From DATAFF01 sp963744915 (GTDB lineage Bacteria > Pseudomonadota > Alphaproteobacteria > Rhizobiales > Aestuariivirgaceae), in NCBI GenBank assembly GCA_963744915.1, contig CAVUUY010000009.1, forward strand, positions 1 to 64,000: a stretch of 64,000 nt of DNA, read 5' to 3'. The position numbers and the translations under genes were made by a program. The notes beneath the pieces were generated by a model. The model did no database searches. It saw only the letters and a list, made by a program, of their open reading frames with translations, and was not told where the DNA came from. Numbering within the stretch: the first letter of the stretch is position 1; the number at the start of each line of letters is the position of its first letter. Below, in pieces: positions 25,709 to 35,254 of the stretch.

Positions 25709-26443
25709 TCAATTGCCGCCTTCTTGACCACCGAAATTGGGTTGATCCGTCGGCCCCGGTGCAGGCGCGGGCGCCGGATTGGCCGGCGCGGTGGTCGGTG
25801 CCCCTTGGGTGCTCTCGATCATCTGGTCGATGGCATTGCGCTGGGTGTCGCGATAGCCGCTGCCCTGATCCTCCTCGCCGGGCTCGGCCGGCGAGGGCTG
25901 GGTGGCCGCCGAGGGCGGGCCGGACTCGATCGAGGTCATGTTCTGGATGCGCTCCTGGATCTGGGCCGGCAGCATCGACACCGCGGTGTTGCGGACGGAC
26001 TGGACGATGGGCAGGAACCGCGCCGTGCGCACCACCTCGTCCTGCTTGTCGCGCGGCACGAACAGGTCATAGAAGAAATAGGCGATCACCACCAGCAGCA
26101 ACCCGCGGACCAGGCCATAGGCGAAGCCGAGCGTGCGGTCGAAGGGGCCGACCGGCGCATCGAGCACCCAGTCGGAGATCTTGATGCTGATCAGCGACAT
26201 GATGATCAGCACGACCAGGAAGACGCCGGCGCCGACCGCGATCTTGGCGGCGATCTCCTGGGGGATGTATTGCTGGGCGGCGGCTACGATCTGCGGATTG
26301 AGGGCGCTGGCCAGGCCGGCAAGCCCGGCGACGCCCCAGGCAATCAGCGACAGCACCTCGCGGGTGAGGCCGCGGGCCAGGGCGAGCAGACCGGAGATCA
26401 GCATGATCGCCGCGACGACAAGGTCCGTCCATTGAAAGTGCAT
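25709..26443 (-). CDS. cvpA: CvpA family membrane protein
   Basis: A 244-residue inner-membrane protein with four predicted helices in the first 130 residues (DLVVAAIMLISGLLALARG, LSLIAWGVAGLAGLAS, VGAGVFLVVLIIMSLIS, LVRGLLLVVIAYFFYDLF) and a long Pro/Ala/Gln-rich cytosolic tail of about 80 residues. CvpA was found through colicin V production and affects envelope stress and solute sensitivity; its biochemical role is unclear. The gene is first in a cvpA-purF-SDR operon, with a promoter candidate just upstream. Confidence 0.88.
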   Translation of the reverse strand: MHFQWTDLVVAAIMLISGLLALARGLTREVLSLIAWGVAGLAGLASALNPQIVAAAQQYIPQEIAAKIAVGAGVFLVVLIIMSLISIKISDWVLDAPVGPFDRTLGFAYGLVRGLLLVVIAYFFYDLFVPRDKQDEVVRTARFLPIVQSVRNTAVSMLPAQIQERIQNMTSIESGPPSAATQPSPAEPGEEDQGSGYRDTQRNAIDQMIESTQGAPTTAPANPAPAPAPGPTDQPNFGGQEGGN

Positions 26444-26493
26444 GAGGGCTCCGCAGTCGCCAATGCCAAAACGCGCACACTATATAGGCGGAT

Positions 26494-27918
<1,425 letters not shown>

Positions 27919-28055
27919 GCCCGACTCGCTCGCAGTGTTTCCGTTCCGTTCTGGCCTTGCCGCGGCGATTGTGTCAAGACTGGCGCCGGGGTTGTCGTCA
28001 CAATACCGTCCTGTTCCCAATTGATTGTTCGAGCGACCGACCGAAGGAGTGGACG

Positions 28056-28490
28056 ATGAACAGATATGCGACAGCCGTCTGGCACGGCGGTATCAGCGAC
28101 GGGCACGGCCATATTACGGTGCAGAGCGGCGTGCTTTCCGACCAGGGCTATTCGTTCAAGTCGCGGTTTCAGGACGAAACGGGACAGCTCGGCACCAATC
28201 CCGAGGAGCTGATCGCCGCCGCCCATGCCGGCTGCTTCGCCATGGCGCTGTCGCATGCGCTGGGCAGCGCCGGCTTCACGCCGGAGGAGCTCGACGCCAG
28301 GGCCGATGTCAGCATCGAGCCGAAGGACGGCGGCTTTGCGATCACCAAGAGCCGGCTGACGCTGGAGGCGCGGGTGCCGGGCATCGACCAGGCGAAGTTC
28401 AAGGAGATCGCCGAGCAGGCCAAGGCGAACTGCCCGGTCTCGAAGGCGCTGGCCGGCGTCGAAATTTCGCTGGACGCCAAGCTCGCCTGA
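28056..28490 (+). CDS. OsmC-family peroxidase
   Basis: A 144-residue OsmC-type hydroperoxide reductase, which reduces organic and inorganic peroxides by a Cys pair. Cys60 (AAHAGCFAMALS) and Cys126 (KANCPVSKAL) form the catalytic pair and Arg37 (FKSRFQD) is the likely activating Arg. The length and SKAL motif fit OsmC rather than Ohr. A GAAGGAG ribosome site precedes ATG 28056. It is divergent from radA across 137 nt. The region after it carries a micro-ORF and terminator described separately. Confidence 0.9.
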   Translation: MNRYATAVWHGGISDGHGHITVQSGVLSDQGYSFKSRFQDETGQLGTNPEELIAAAHAGCFAMALSHALGSAGFTPEELDARADVSIEPKDGGFAITKSRLTLEARVPGIDQAKFKEIAEQAKANCPVSKALAGVEISLDAKLA

Positions 28491-28522
28491 CGCCAAATTG
28501 GACCGATGGCGTTCAACAATTG

Positions 28523-28615
28523 AAAGGAGGTGATCCGATGTCGAGTGCGATCGCAATTGCCGGGAAGGTTTCGGGAGCGGTCATCGGCAGGGAGCAGCCT
28601 CCTCGCCTTGGTTGA
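28523..28615 (+). CDS. 25-codon leader-like micro-ORF with maximal Shine-Dalgarno
   Basis: ATG 28538 opens a 25-codon frame (MSSAIAIAGKVSGAVIGREQ and five more) ending TGA 28613-28615. It is preceded at 28523-28536 by AAAGGAGGTGATCC, which is complementary over all 14 nt to the 3' end of bacterial 16S rRNA, with 7 nt between GGAGG and ATG. Near the end of the frame, CCTCCT at 28598-28603 is complementary to the AGGAGG core, so the two could pair and hide the ribosome site. A terminator hairpin follows 60 nt later and a longer gene after that. The peptide resembles nothing I know; a regulatory leader or a translated small RNA is the likely reading. The feature start includes the ribosome site. 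Confidence 0.45.
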   Translation, partial: KGGDPMSSAIAIAGKVSGAVIGREQPPRLG

Positions 28616-28674
28616 TCTTTCCCCGGCCGGTCGCCGGGCGCGATCGGCGAGAGCCGAACGGCATGCATCTCACG

Positions 28675-28706
28675 GAAGGGCCGCCATGGAGCGGCCCTTC
28701 TTCTTT
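28675..28706 (+). terminator. Intrinsic terminator hairpin
   Basis: A perfect 10-bp stem (GAAGGGCCGC, 28675-28684, with GCGGCCCTTC, 28691-28700) around a 6-nt loop, followed by TTCTTT. It would end transcripts of osmC or of the leader micro-ORF, and lies 85 nt before the start of the next gene, so it could also act as an attenuator. Confidence 0.65.
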
Positions 28707-28790
28707 GCGGGGGCTGTGCCGAACGTGACAGGGGCTTTTGCGCCGGTGCGCTATGCCGACCGCGCGACAAAGACCAAGGAGATTCGCGCG

Positions 28791-29951
28791 ATGACGATGC
28801 CGACGGTACCCTACAACGGAACCGCCTCGACCCCACGGATCATCGATCAACCGGTGTCGGGAATGGTGGGACCCTATCGGGTTCACACCGCGCCTGCGCC
28901 TCCGCCCAAAGGGAAGGGGCACTCGACATTCGGCCACTACAAGCGCCCGAATGCGGATCCGGCGCGAAGGGGTGCCTACGGATCGCTCAAGAAGGCGGGC
29001 ATGCTCCCCGTCATCAAGCCCGACGACATCGGCAGGTCGCAGACTTCGCAGGGGGCACCGCTGCAGCGGGGGATTTTCGGCTCTGTCTACGACAGCATTG
29101 TCGGCGCCTTGGAGCCTATGGCGACCATCGTGGAAGAAGGGCCAGCCGAATTGACGAGGGCCGAGAGGGTGCCGGCCCAGCCCGCGGCCCCGCCACCCGC
29201 GCCGCGCAAGACCATGGCCGAGCTATGGGACTTCATTGCCGGCAATTTCATGTGCGAGCATGGACCTGACCAGCCCTGCTTGCGTAGTTCAGCAGATCTC
29301 GGGGGCAAGTTGATCCTGATCTCAAATGTGCATGCCGAACTCGTCGGCATGGGTCAGATAAAGGATCTGCTTCGCCGGTTCATGAGGGACGGAGATGTGT
29401 TTCTCGCCGAGAGAGATCCACGCTATGTGGGGCCGGAAATGGTGCCATTCGGACCCTGTTTTGGCGTGCCCCAAGAAAGGTGCATCCCGATCGATTTGCC
29501 AGGCCTCAGCGACAAGCTGACTCCGCTGCATCGATCGGCCAATCTGGCTGCCTACGAGCGTCTCGCACTCCTTGCGCCCGAAAAGGCCGAGGCGATCTTC
29601 GAGACAAGCGCAAATCCTGCGCAGGAGCTTCACGCGCTAAAGGTCGCCACCGAGGAGCTTCGTCCAACGGCATCCCCGAGCCAGCGAACCAAGCTTCGCA
29701 AACTCGACAGGGCATTCAATGCGGCCGAAGCCATGCTCGTGGAGCAGGTGGATGCTCTGCGGACGAAGCGGGATGCGAATTTCGCCTCACAGATAGGTAA
29801 GTTCTGGCAGGAGGCCAAGGCCAGGGGAGGAACGGTCTATTGCTCTCTCGGTGTCGCTCACCTTTGGAACTTGCGCGGCATGTTTACGGGTCCCCAAGTG
29901 CTGCAGATGATACCGATCACGAGCTTCGCGAATATTTTGCAATATGAATGA
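28791..29951 (+). CDS. TraB/ChaN-like protein of unknown function
   Basis: A 386-residue soluble protein from ATG 28791 (AAGGAG 13 nt upstream). The first 150 residues are Pro/Gly/Ala-rich and probably disordered. The rest (about 150-386) has marks of the TraB/ChaN/EreA-like fold: LILISNVHAELVGM near the start, a GDVFLAERDP strand with acidic residue, and at the end GGTVYCSLGVAHLWNLRGMF, matching the GxxHL ending of TraB-type proteins. No catalytic activity can be assigned and the match is by motif only. ATG 28686, in the terminator loop, is an in-frame alternative start. It is convergent with mlaF. Codon use is less GC-biased than in neighbours, hinting at later arrival. Confidence 0.6.
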   Translation: MTMPTVPYNGTASTPRIIDQPVSGMVGPYRVHTAPAPPPKGKGHSTFGHYKRPNADPARRGAYGSLKKAGMLPVIKPDDIGRSQTSQGAPLQRGIFGSVYDSIVGALEPMATIVEEGPAELTRAERVPAQPAAPPPAPRKTMAELWDFIAGNFMCEHGPDQPCLRSSADLGGKLILISNVHAELVGMGQIKDLLRRFMRDGDVFLAERDPRYVGPEMVPFGPCFGVPQERCIPIDLPGLSDKLTPLHRSANLAAYERLALLAPEKAEAIFETSANPAQELHALKVATEELRPTASPSQRTKLRKLDRAFNAAEAMLVEQVDALRTKRDANFASQIGKFWQEAKARGGTVYCSLGVAHLWNLRGMFTGPQVLQMIPITSFANILQYE

Positions 29952-29978
29952 ACTGGGGATGACCGTGGCGGCAATGAT

Positions 29979-30752
29979 TCAGGGCCTGAGCACTTCCATC
30001 TGGATCGGGCCCTGGGCGCTGCCGTGGATGAACTGCTCGACATAGGGGTTGCCGCTGTCGTCGACTTCCGCAGCCTTGCCCTGCCAGATGATGCGGCCCT
30101 TGTAGATCATGGCGATGTCGTCGGCGATCTTGCGCGCCGAGGCCATGTCGTGGGTGATCGAGATCGTGGTGGCGCCGAGGCGCTTGACGCAGTCGACGAT
30201 GAGATCGTTGATGATGTCGGCCATGATCGGGTCGAGGCCGGTCGTCGGCTCGTCGAAGAAGATGATCTCGGGATCGGCGGCAATGGCGCGGGCGAGGCCC
30301 ACCCGCTTCTGCATGCCGCCCGACAGCTCCGCCGGATAGAGCTCCCCGACCTCGGGGCCGAGCCCGACCTGGCCGAGCTTGGTGAAGGCGATCTCCCTGG
30401 CCTCGCGGCGGCGCATCTTCTTGCCCTGGATGAGCCCGAAGGCGACGTTCTGCCAGACGGAGAGCGAATCGAACAGCGCTGCCCCCTGGAACAGCATGCC
30501 GAAGCGCGACAGGACCTTGTCGCGCTGCGAACCCGACAGGCCCACCACCTCCTCGCCGCCGATGCGGATCGAGCCGGAGTCGGGATGGATGATGCCGAGA
30601 ATGCATTTGAGCATCACCGACTTGCCGGTGCCGGATCCGCCGATCACCACCAGAGAATGGCCGCGCTGAACGGCAACATCGATGCCGTTCAGGACCGGCT
30701 TCGGCCCGAAGGCCTTGCGGACGTCCTTGAGCTCGATATGGGCTTCCGTCAT
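29979..30752 (-). CDS. mlaF: MlaF-like ABC transporter ATPase
   Basis: The ATPase of an MCE-type phospholipid transporter that keeps outer-membrane lipid asymmetry. The 257-residue protein has Walker A GGSGTGKS, Q-loop FQGAALFDSL (the Mla/Ttg2A type), signature LSGGMQKRVGLARA, and Walker B IIFFDEPTTGLDP. It follows mlaE by 5 nt. The substrate-binding MlaD gene is not here, so the complex must draw on genes elsewhere. ATG 30752 is preferred to the GTG three codons upstream, which overlaps mlaE. Confidence 0.88.
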   Translation of the reverse strand: MTEAHIELKDVRKAFGPKPVLNGIDVAVQRGHSLVVIGGSGTGKSVMLKCILGIIHPDSGSIRIGGEEVVGLSGSQRDKVLSRFGMLFQGAALFDSLSVWQNVAFGLIQGKKMRRREAREIAFTKLGQVGLGPEVGELYPAELSGGMQKRVGLARAIAADPEIIFFDEPTTGLDPIMADIINDLIVDCVKRLGATTISITHDMASARKIADDIAMIYKGRIIWQGKAAEVDDSGNPYVEQFIHGSAQGPIQMEVLRP

Positions 30753-30757
30753 GGCGG

Positions 30758-31543
30758 TCACTCGTTGAACAGGAGCGACGTCATGAGGTAGTTCGCCGCC
30801 AGGATCAGGATCGAGGCCGAGACCACGGCATTGGTGGTGGCGCGGCCCACCCCTTGGGCGCCCCCCTTGGAGTTGAAGCCGTGATAGCAGCCCATCAGCG
30901 CGATGATGAAGCCGAACACCGCCGACTTGATGAGGCCGGAGGTGACGTCATGCGGCTCGAGGAAGTCGACCGTGTTCTTGAGATAGGCGGCCGAGTTGAA
31001 GCCGAGGGACCTGGTGCCGACGATATAGCCGCCCATGATGCCGATGGTGTCGGCGACCACCACCAGGAGCGGCAGGGCGATCACCGCCGCAACAAGCCGC
31101 GGGCCGACCAGGTATTTGAACGGGTTGGTCGACAGCGTCACCAGCGCATCGATCTGCTCGGTGACGCGCATGGTGCCAAGCTCGGCGGCGATGGCGGCGG
31201 AGACCCGGCCGGCCACCATGAGGCCGGCGAGAACCGGGCCGAGCTCGCGGGTGATGCCGAGCGCCACGATCGAGGAAACGAGGCTCTCGGCGTTGAACCG
31301 GGAGCCGCCGATATAGATCTGGAGCGCCAGCACGCCACCGGTGAAGAACGCCGTGAGGCCGACCACGGGAAGCGAGAAATAGCCGATCCGGAGCAGCTGG
31401 TCGCCGATCTGGCGCAGGAACAGCGGCGGCGTGAGGCCCTGCACCAGGGCGTCCCTGGTGAACAGCGCCACGCGGCCCAGCTCGGCCAGCAGTCCGAGCA
31501 CAAGCCGACCGGTTTGCACAAGAAAGTCCAAGGGATAATCCAC
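30758..31543 (-). CDS. mlaE: MlaE-family ABC transporter permease
   Basis: A 261-residue permease of the MlaE/Ttg2B family with about six hydrophobic segments and the family motifs FTGGVLALQIYIGG, ALGITRELGPVLAGLMVAGRV, and AAELGTMRVTEQIDAL. It pairs with mlaF in lipid transport between the membranes. Translation starts at GTG 31543. The gene lies 29 nt after alr, in an alr-mlaE-mlaF order that recurs in Rhizobiales between dnaB and radA. Confidence 0.9.
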   Translation of the reverse strand: MDYPLDFLVQTGRLVLGLLAELGRVALFTRDALVQGLTPPLFLRQIGDQLLRIGYFSLPVVGLTAFFTGGVLALQIYIGGSRFNAESLVSSIVALGITRELGPVLAGLMVAGRVSAAIAAELGTMRVTEQIDALVTLSTNPFKYLVGPRLVAAVIALPLLVVVADTIGIMGGYIVGTRSLGFNSAAYLKNTVDFLEPHDVTSGLIKSAVFGFIIALMGCYHGFNSKGGAQGVGRATTNAVVSASILILAANYLMTSLLFNE

Positions 31544-31572
31544 CGTCGATTGCAGGGGAGGGGGAACGAACT

Positions 31573-32724
31573 CTACACGTCAGCGCCGGAGTATAGCCGC
31601 GAGTAGCGCGATCCCAAACTGGTCAAAATTTCATAGGGAATGGTGCCGGCCCAGCGGGCCATGTCGTCGACCGTGACGTGGTCGCCGATCAGCTCCGCCC
31701 GGGCGCCGCGGCGGGCGAGGGCGGGGGACACGTCGGTGACGTCGATGGCCAGGAGGTCCATCGAGACCCGGCCGACGATGGGGGTGAACTGGCCGCCGAG
31801 ATAGGCATGGGCCGGGCCGCCGCGGGCCGGCGAGGAGAGCGTGCGCGGCAGGCCGTCGCCATAGCCGGCGGCAAGGATGGCAATGCGCGAGTCGCGGTCT
31901 GCCGTCCAGGTTGCACCATAGCCGACCCGGTCGCCCGCCTTGACGTCGCGGACCTGAAGGAGCGTGGCATAGAGGTGAATGACGGGACGCATCGGATTGG
32001 GGCGCTGGGCGTAAGGATTGCCGCCATAGAGCCCGATGCCGGGCCGGACCAGATCGTAGATGAAATCCTTGCCGATCAGGGCGCCCGGCGTGTTGGAGAG
32101 GCTGGCGGGGGCATCGGGAAGGCTCGCCCGCATCAGCTCGAAGGCCTCGCGCTGGCGCCAGTTCATCGCATGCGAGGGCTCGTCGGCGCAGGCGAGATGG
32201 CTGACGAGGAGGGTGATCTCGAAGGCTTCGAGGAGGTCGCGCTCGACGCCGAGCCTATGGACCTCGGCCGGCGACAGGCCGAGGCGGTTCAAGCCGGTGT
32301 CGAGATGGAGCGCGGCCTTGGCCCGCACCCCCTGGCGGGTGCTGAAGGCGGCCCATTCCCTGACCTCATCGAGGCTGGACAACGCCGGCCTCAGGGCGTG
32401 GCGGTGATAGGTCGCGGCGAGCCGTGGCAACAGCCCGTCGAGAACATAGATCACCGCGTCGGGAAGGATGGCCCGGAGCGCCATGCCCTCGGCCGGCAGG
32501 GCGACGAAGAAGATCCGGCAGCCAGCCGACCACAGCGCTTCCGCCACCTCGGCCATGCCGAGCCCATAGGCATTGCTCTTGATGCAGGCACCGCAGGCTG
32601 CCGGCTGGACCACCTTGACGAGCTGGCGGTAATTCGCCTTGAGCGCGGCGAGATCGATATGCAACAGCCCGCCGACAAGCGCGTCCGGCGTCAAGGCCTC
32701 GACGGCCGCCGCTTCATTGTCCAT
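31573..32724 (-). CDS. alr: Alanine racemase
   Basis: PLP enzyme that makes D-alanine for peptidoglycan. The 383-residue fold-type III protein has the PLP Lys49 in ACIKSNAYGLG and the second catalytic base Tyr269 in VGYGATW; HLDTGLNRLG and RPGIGLYGG are family motifs. The N-terminal extension of about 20 residues is normal for alphaproteobacteria. It leads the alr-mlaE-mlaF unit and is divergent from yihY across 146 nt. Confidence 0.95.
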   Translation of the reverse strand: MDNEAAAVEALTPDALVGGLLHIDLAALKANYRQLVKVVQPAACGACIKSNAYGLGMAEVAEALWSAGCRIFFVALPAEGMALRAILPDAVIYVLDGLLPRLAATYHRHALRPALSSLDEVREWAAFSTRQGVRAKAALHLDTGLNRLGLSPAEVHRLGVERDLLEAFEITLLVSHLACADEPSHAMNWRQREAFELMRASLPDAPASLSNTPGALIGKDFIYDLVRPGIGLYGGNPYAQRPNPMRPVIHLYATLLQVRDVKAGDRVGYGATWTADRDSRIAILAAGYGDGLPRTLSSPARGGPAHAYLGGQFTPIVGRVSMDLLAIDVTDVSPALARRGARAELIGDHVTVDDMARWAGTIPYEILTSLGSRYSRLYSGADV

Positions 32725-32870
32725 TGTTCCCCACTCTCGGCAACGCCGCTCCCCGTCATGTACGGCGCCGTCCCCAAACGACCCATCAGACCGTGCGATT
32801 CGGGCGAAGTTGCGGTTTAGAGTGTCGGAACGGAGGCGGCATGCATCCGTTGGACGGTTGAGAGATCACG

Positions 32871-33794
32871 ATGGACAGTGCAGCCACGCAAAGGGAGAGG
32901 AAAGACGGCGGCGCCGACGCGGCGCTCGATCTGTGGCGTCTCGGGTGGCGGGACTGGTGGGCGGTGCTGAAGCGCGTCTTCAGCTTCATGGCGACGGAAC
33001 GGGTGACGCTGACCGCGGCCGGTGTCAGCTACTACACCTTGCTCGCGCTGTTTCCGGCGCTCGCGGCGCTGGTGTCGGTCTATGGCCTCGTCAACGACGT
33101 CAACAGCCTCAGCGCGCATCTCGACACGCTGTCGGGCATCGTGCCGGAGACAATTCTCAAATTCATTGCCGCCGAATTGGCACGCCTGGTTCACAGCAAC
33201 CCGAGCAGCCTCGGCATCGGGGCGGTCGTGTCGCTGCTGGTTGCCTTGTGGAGCGCCAATGGCGGGGTGAAGTCGATGTTCTGGGCAATGAACATGGCCT
33301 ATGAACGTCCGGAGGAACGGAGCTTCATCACGCTCAATCTCCTCACCCTGGCCTTTACGCTCGCCGCCATGCTGGTTTTCGTGGTGGTGATCAACGCCCT
33401 CGTGGTCATGCCCCTGATCGTCGACGCGCTCGGGCTCGGAGCGGCCGGCAGGCTGCTCGGCACGGTGGTACCGGGCGCCATCGCCGTCATCATCGTTTAT
33501 GCCGCCATTGCCTTGGTTTATCGCTTCGGGCCCAGCCGGCCGCCGGCCGGGTGGCGCTGGTTCACGCCGGGGGCGGTGGCGGCAGCAATAGTCTGGCTGA
33601 TCGCGTCGATCGGCTTTTCCTTCTACCTCAGCAATTTCAGCAATTATGACGCAACCTACGGAACCCTTGGAACGGCAATCGGATTGCTGATCTGGCTCTA
33701 TATCTCCGCCTTCATCGTGATTGTGGGGGCGGATGTGAATGCCGAATTGGAGAAGCAGGCGATCGGCACCGAGTCGCTGCCCCCTTCCGCTTGA
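32871..33794 (+). CDS. YihY/BrkB family inner-membrane protein
   Basis: A 307-residue membrane protein with six predicted helices and the YihY motifs LTAAGVSYYTLLALFPAL near residue 48, LVALWSANGGVKSMFWAMN and the DATYGTLGTAIGLLIWLYIS segment near the end. The family was first called BrkB or tRNase BN, names now known to be wrong; its function is unknown. It heads a run of small membrane-protein genes typical of stress-induced clusters. Confidence 0.9.
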   Translation: MDSAATQRERKDGGADAALDLWRLGWRDWWAVLKRVFSFMATERVTLTAAGVSYYTLLALFPALAALVSVYGLVNDVNSLSAHLDTLSGIVPETILKFIAAELARLVHSNPSSLGIGAVVSLLVALWSANGGVKSMFWAMNMAYERPEERSFITLNLLTLAFTLAAMLVFVVVINALVVMPLIVDALGLGAAGRLLGTVVPGAIAVIIVYAAIALVYRFGPSRPPAGWRWFTPGAVAAAIVWLIASIGFSFYLSNFSNYDATYGTLGTAIGLLIWLYISAFIVIVGADVNAELEKQAIGTESLPPSA

Positions 33795-33868
33795 GTCAAT
33801 TTTGGCGGAAATTGGGAACCAGCTTCGCCATGTCGCGTTATCAACAGCCAATTGCGGGAACAACAAAC

Positions 33869-34453
33869 ATGACCCAATCCAGCAGTGACTTCCCATCCAA
33901 CCCCTCCCAGGGCGCCAGTGCAGGGGCGGCCGGCAAGTCACGGCGATCGGCAAGCGCGGGCAGCGCCAGCCGGAATGCCGGCAGCGCCAGCAGCGGCACG
34001 CCGACCGACTTCGGCAGCGAGTCGCAGAAGCTCGTCGGCGTCGGGCGGCGGATGGCAAGCACCTGGCTCGACAGCCGCAAGGATGCGCTTACCCAGACCT
34101 TCACCAGCACGGCGGAGGGTTTGCGGCGGCTTGGCAACTCCTATGGCGACCAGCCCAACATCAAATCCTATATCGATGCAGCGGCGGACGGCCTCGATAC
34201 GGTCTCGGACGAGCTGGGCAACCAGCGGATCGAGGATCTGGCACGGCATGCCGAGACGTTCTCGCGCAATTTCCCGGTCACGGTCTTCGCCGGGGCCGTA
34301 GCGGCCGGTCTGGTGGTCAGCAGGATTCTCAGGAGCGCCGCTGAAGGCGGCCTCGACGGCAATGGTCCGAACAGCCTTCGCGAAGGCGGCGCGGCGCGGC
34401 GCGGCACGGGCGGCGGCCGGTCGCGGTCGCGGGACGGAGAGGCCAATCCATGA
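33869..34453 (+). CDS. Membrane-anchored stress-type protein
   Basis: About 194 residues from ATG 33869 (MTQSSSDFPSNPSQG); TTG 33791 and ATG 33830 are in-frame alternatives and no start has a clear ribosome site. A Ser/Ala/Gly-rich disordered first third is followed by helical amphipathic stretches (about 70-150), one hydrophobic segment (FPVTVFAGAVAAGLVVSRIL) and a Gly/Arg-rich tail. Rhizobial proteins of this look are annotated as nutrient-deprivation-induced. It overlaps the next gene by 4 nt (ATGA). Confidence 0.65.
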   Translation: MTQSSSDFPSNPSQGASAGAAGKSRRSASAGSASRNAGSASSGTPTDFGSESQKLVGVGRRMASTWLDSRKDALTQTFTSTAEGLRRLGNSYGDQPNIKSYIDAAADGLDTVSDELGNQRIEDLARHAETFSRNFPVTVFAGAVAAGLVVSRILRSAAEGGLDGNGPNSLREGGAARRGTGGGRSRSRDGEANP

Positions 34454-34845
34454 ACGAGGCACCGCGGCAACCGCACCTGCCGGGCCTGATCAGTGAAGTG
34501 ATCAGAGAGGCCGTGACCCTGATACAGCGCGAGCTCGCTTTGTTCCGGGCCGAGCTCAAGCAGAATGTCGCTGGCGCGGTGAACGGGCTGGTGGCGGTGA
34601 TAGCGGCGGTGGCGCTGGTGAATGTGGCGCTCATCCTCTTCGCGTTCTGGGCGGTGGATGCGCTCGGGCGCGTCGTCGGGCGTGACCTCGCCACCTTTCT
34701 GGTCGGCGGCGGCATCATCGTGATCGCGCTGCTCTTGGCACTCTACGGGTGGTCCCGCCTCAAGCCGTCCGCCCTGATGCCCGACCGGACCATCCGGCAG
34801 GCGGTGCGCACCAAGGAGGCCCTGACCGAAAGGACGGTCCCATGA
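34450..34845 (+). CDS. Phage-holin-like DUF1469 membrane protein
   Basis: A 131-residue protein with an amphipathic N-terminal part (LISEVIREAVTLIQRELALF) and two membrane helices (VAVIAAVALVNVALILFAFW and LVGGGIIVIALLLALYGW), the pattern of the DUF1469 or holin-superfamily-III family. Despite the name there is no phage context. It sits between overlapping genes on both sides, so the set is translated in concert. Confidence 0.8.
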   Translation: MNEAPRQPHLPGLISEVIREAVTLIQRELALFRAELKQNVAGAVNGLVAVIAAVALVNVALILFAFWAVDALGRVVGRDLATFLVGGGIIVIALLLALYGWSRLKPSALMPDRTIRQAVRTKEALTERTVP

Positions 34846-35216
34846 CCGGACTTTCGGAGCTCGAGCGCGACGTCGAGGAAAGCCGGGCAAGGCTCAAATC
34901 CTCGCTGTCGCAGCTGGAGCAGCGGATGGGCGCAAGCAGCCTCGCCGACGAGGTTCTGGGCCTCATCAACGGCACCGACGGCATCCGCCGGTCGGCGCGG
35001 GCGCTGGCGGTCCGGCACCCGGTGCCGCTGCTCATGCTCGGGCTCGGATTGAGCTTTGCCTATTGGCGCAGCGGCCGGCCGCCGGAAACCTGGGGGCAGC
35101 CGCGGCCATGCCCGCCCCAGATGCCCAACGAGGCGCTGCTCGAGGCCGAGCCGGAGCCGGAGAATTTGGGCCTGCCGCCGCCTTTCCACCCGGCCTCGCC
35201 CACAAGTAGCTTTTGA
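34842..35216 (+). CDS. DUF3618 family membrane protein
   Basis: A 124-residue protein that opens with the DUF3618 pattern MTGLSELERDVEESRARL, an N-terminal coiled stretch, followed by one hydrophobic helix (PVPLLMLGLGLSFAYW) and a Pro/Glu-rich tail. The start codon overlaps the stop of the holin-like gene as ATGA. Function unknown; the gene regularly accompanies the holin-like and stress-protein genes in alphaproteobacteria. Confidence 0.78.
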   Translation: MTGLSELERDVEESRARLKSSLSQLEQRMGASSLADEVLGLINGTDGIRRSARALAVRHPVPLLMLGLGLSFAYWRSGRPPETWGQPRPCPPQMPNEALLEAEPEPENLGLPPPFHPASPTSSF

Positions 35217-35254
35217 GTAATGCACAAAAAACCCCTCAAACAGGAGTGTATGCC

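Noticed and set aside
28523..28536. The 14-nt anti-SD complement as a fragment of an inverted 16S rRNA gene
   Set aside because: The flanking bases do not continue the conserved 16S end (the sequence after GATCC is not AACCGCAGG), so it is not an rRNA remnant.
34450..34845. A phage-derived holin
   Set aside because: DUF1469 is called holin-like, but there are no lysis, structural or integrase genes nearby and the neighbours are chromosomal stress-type genes.
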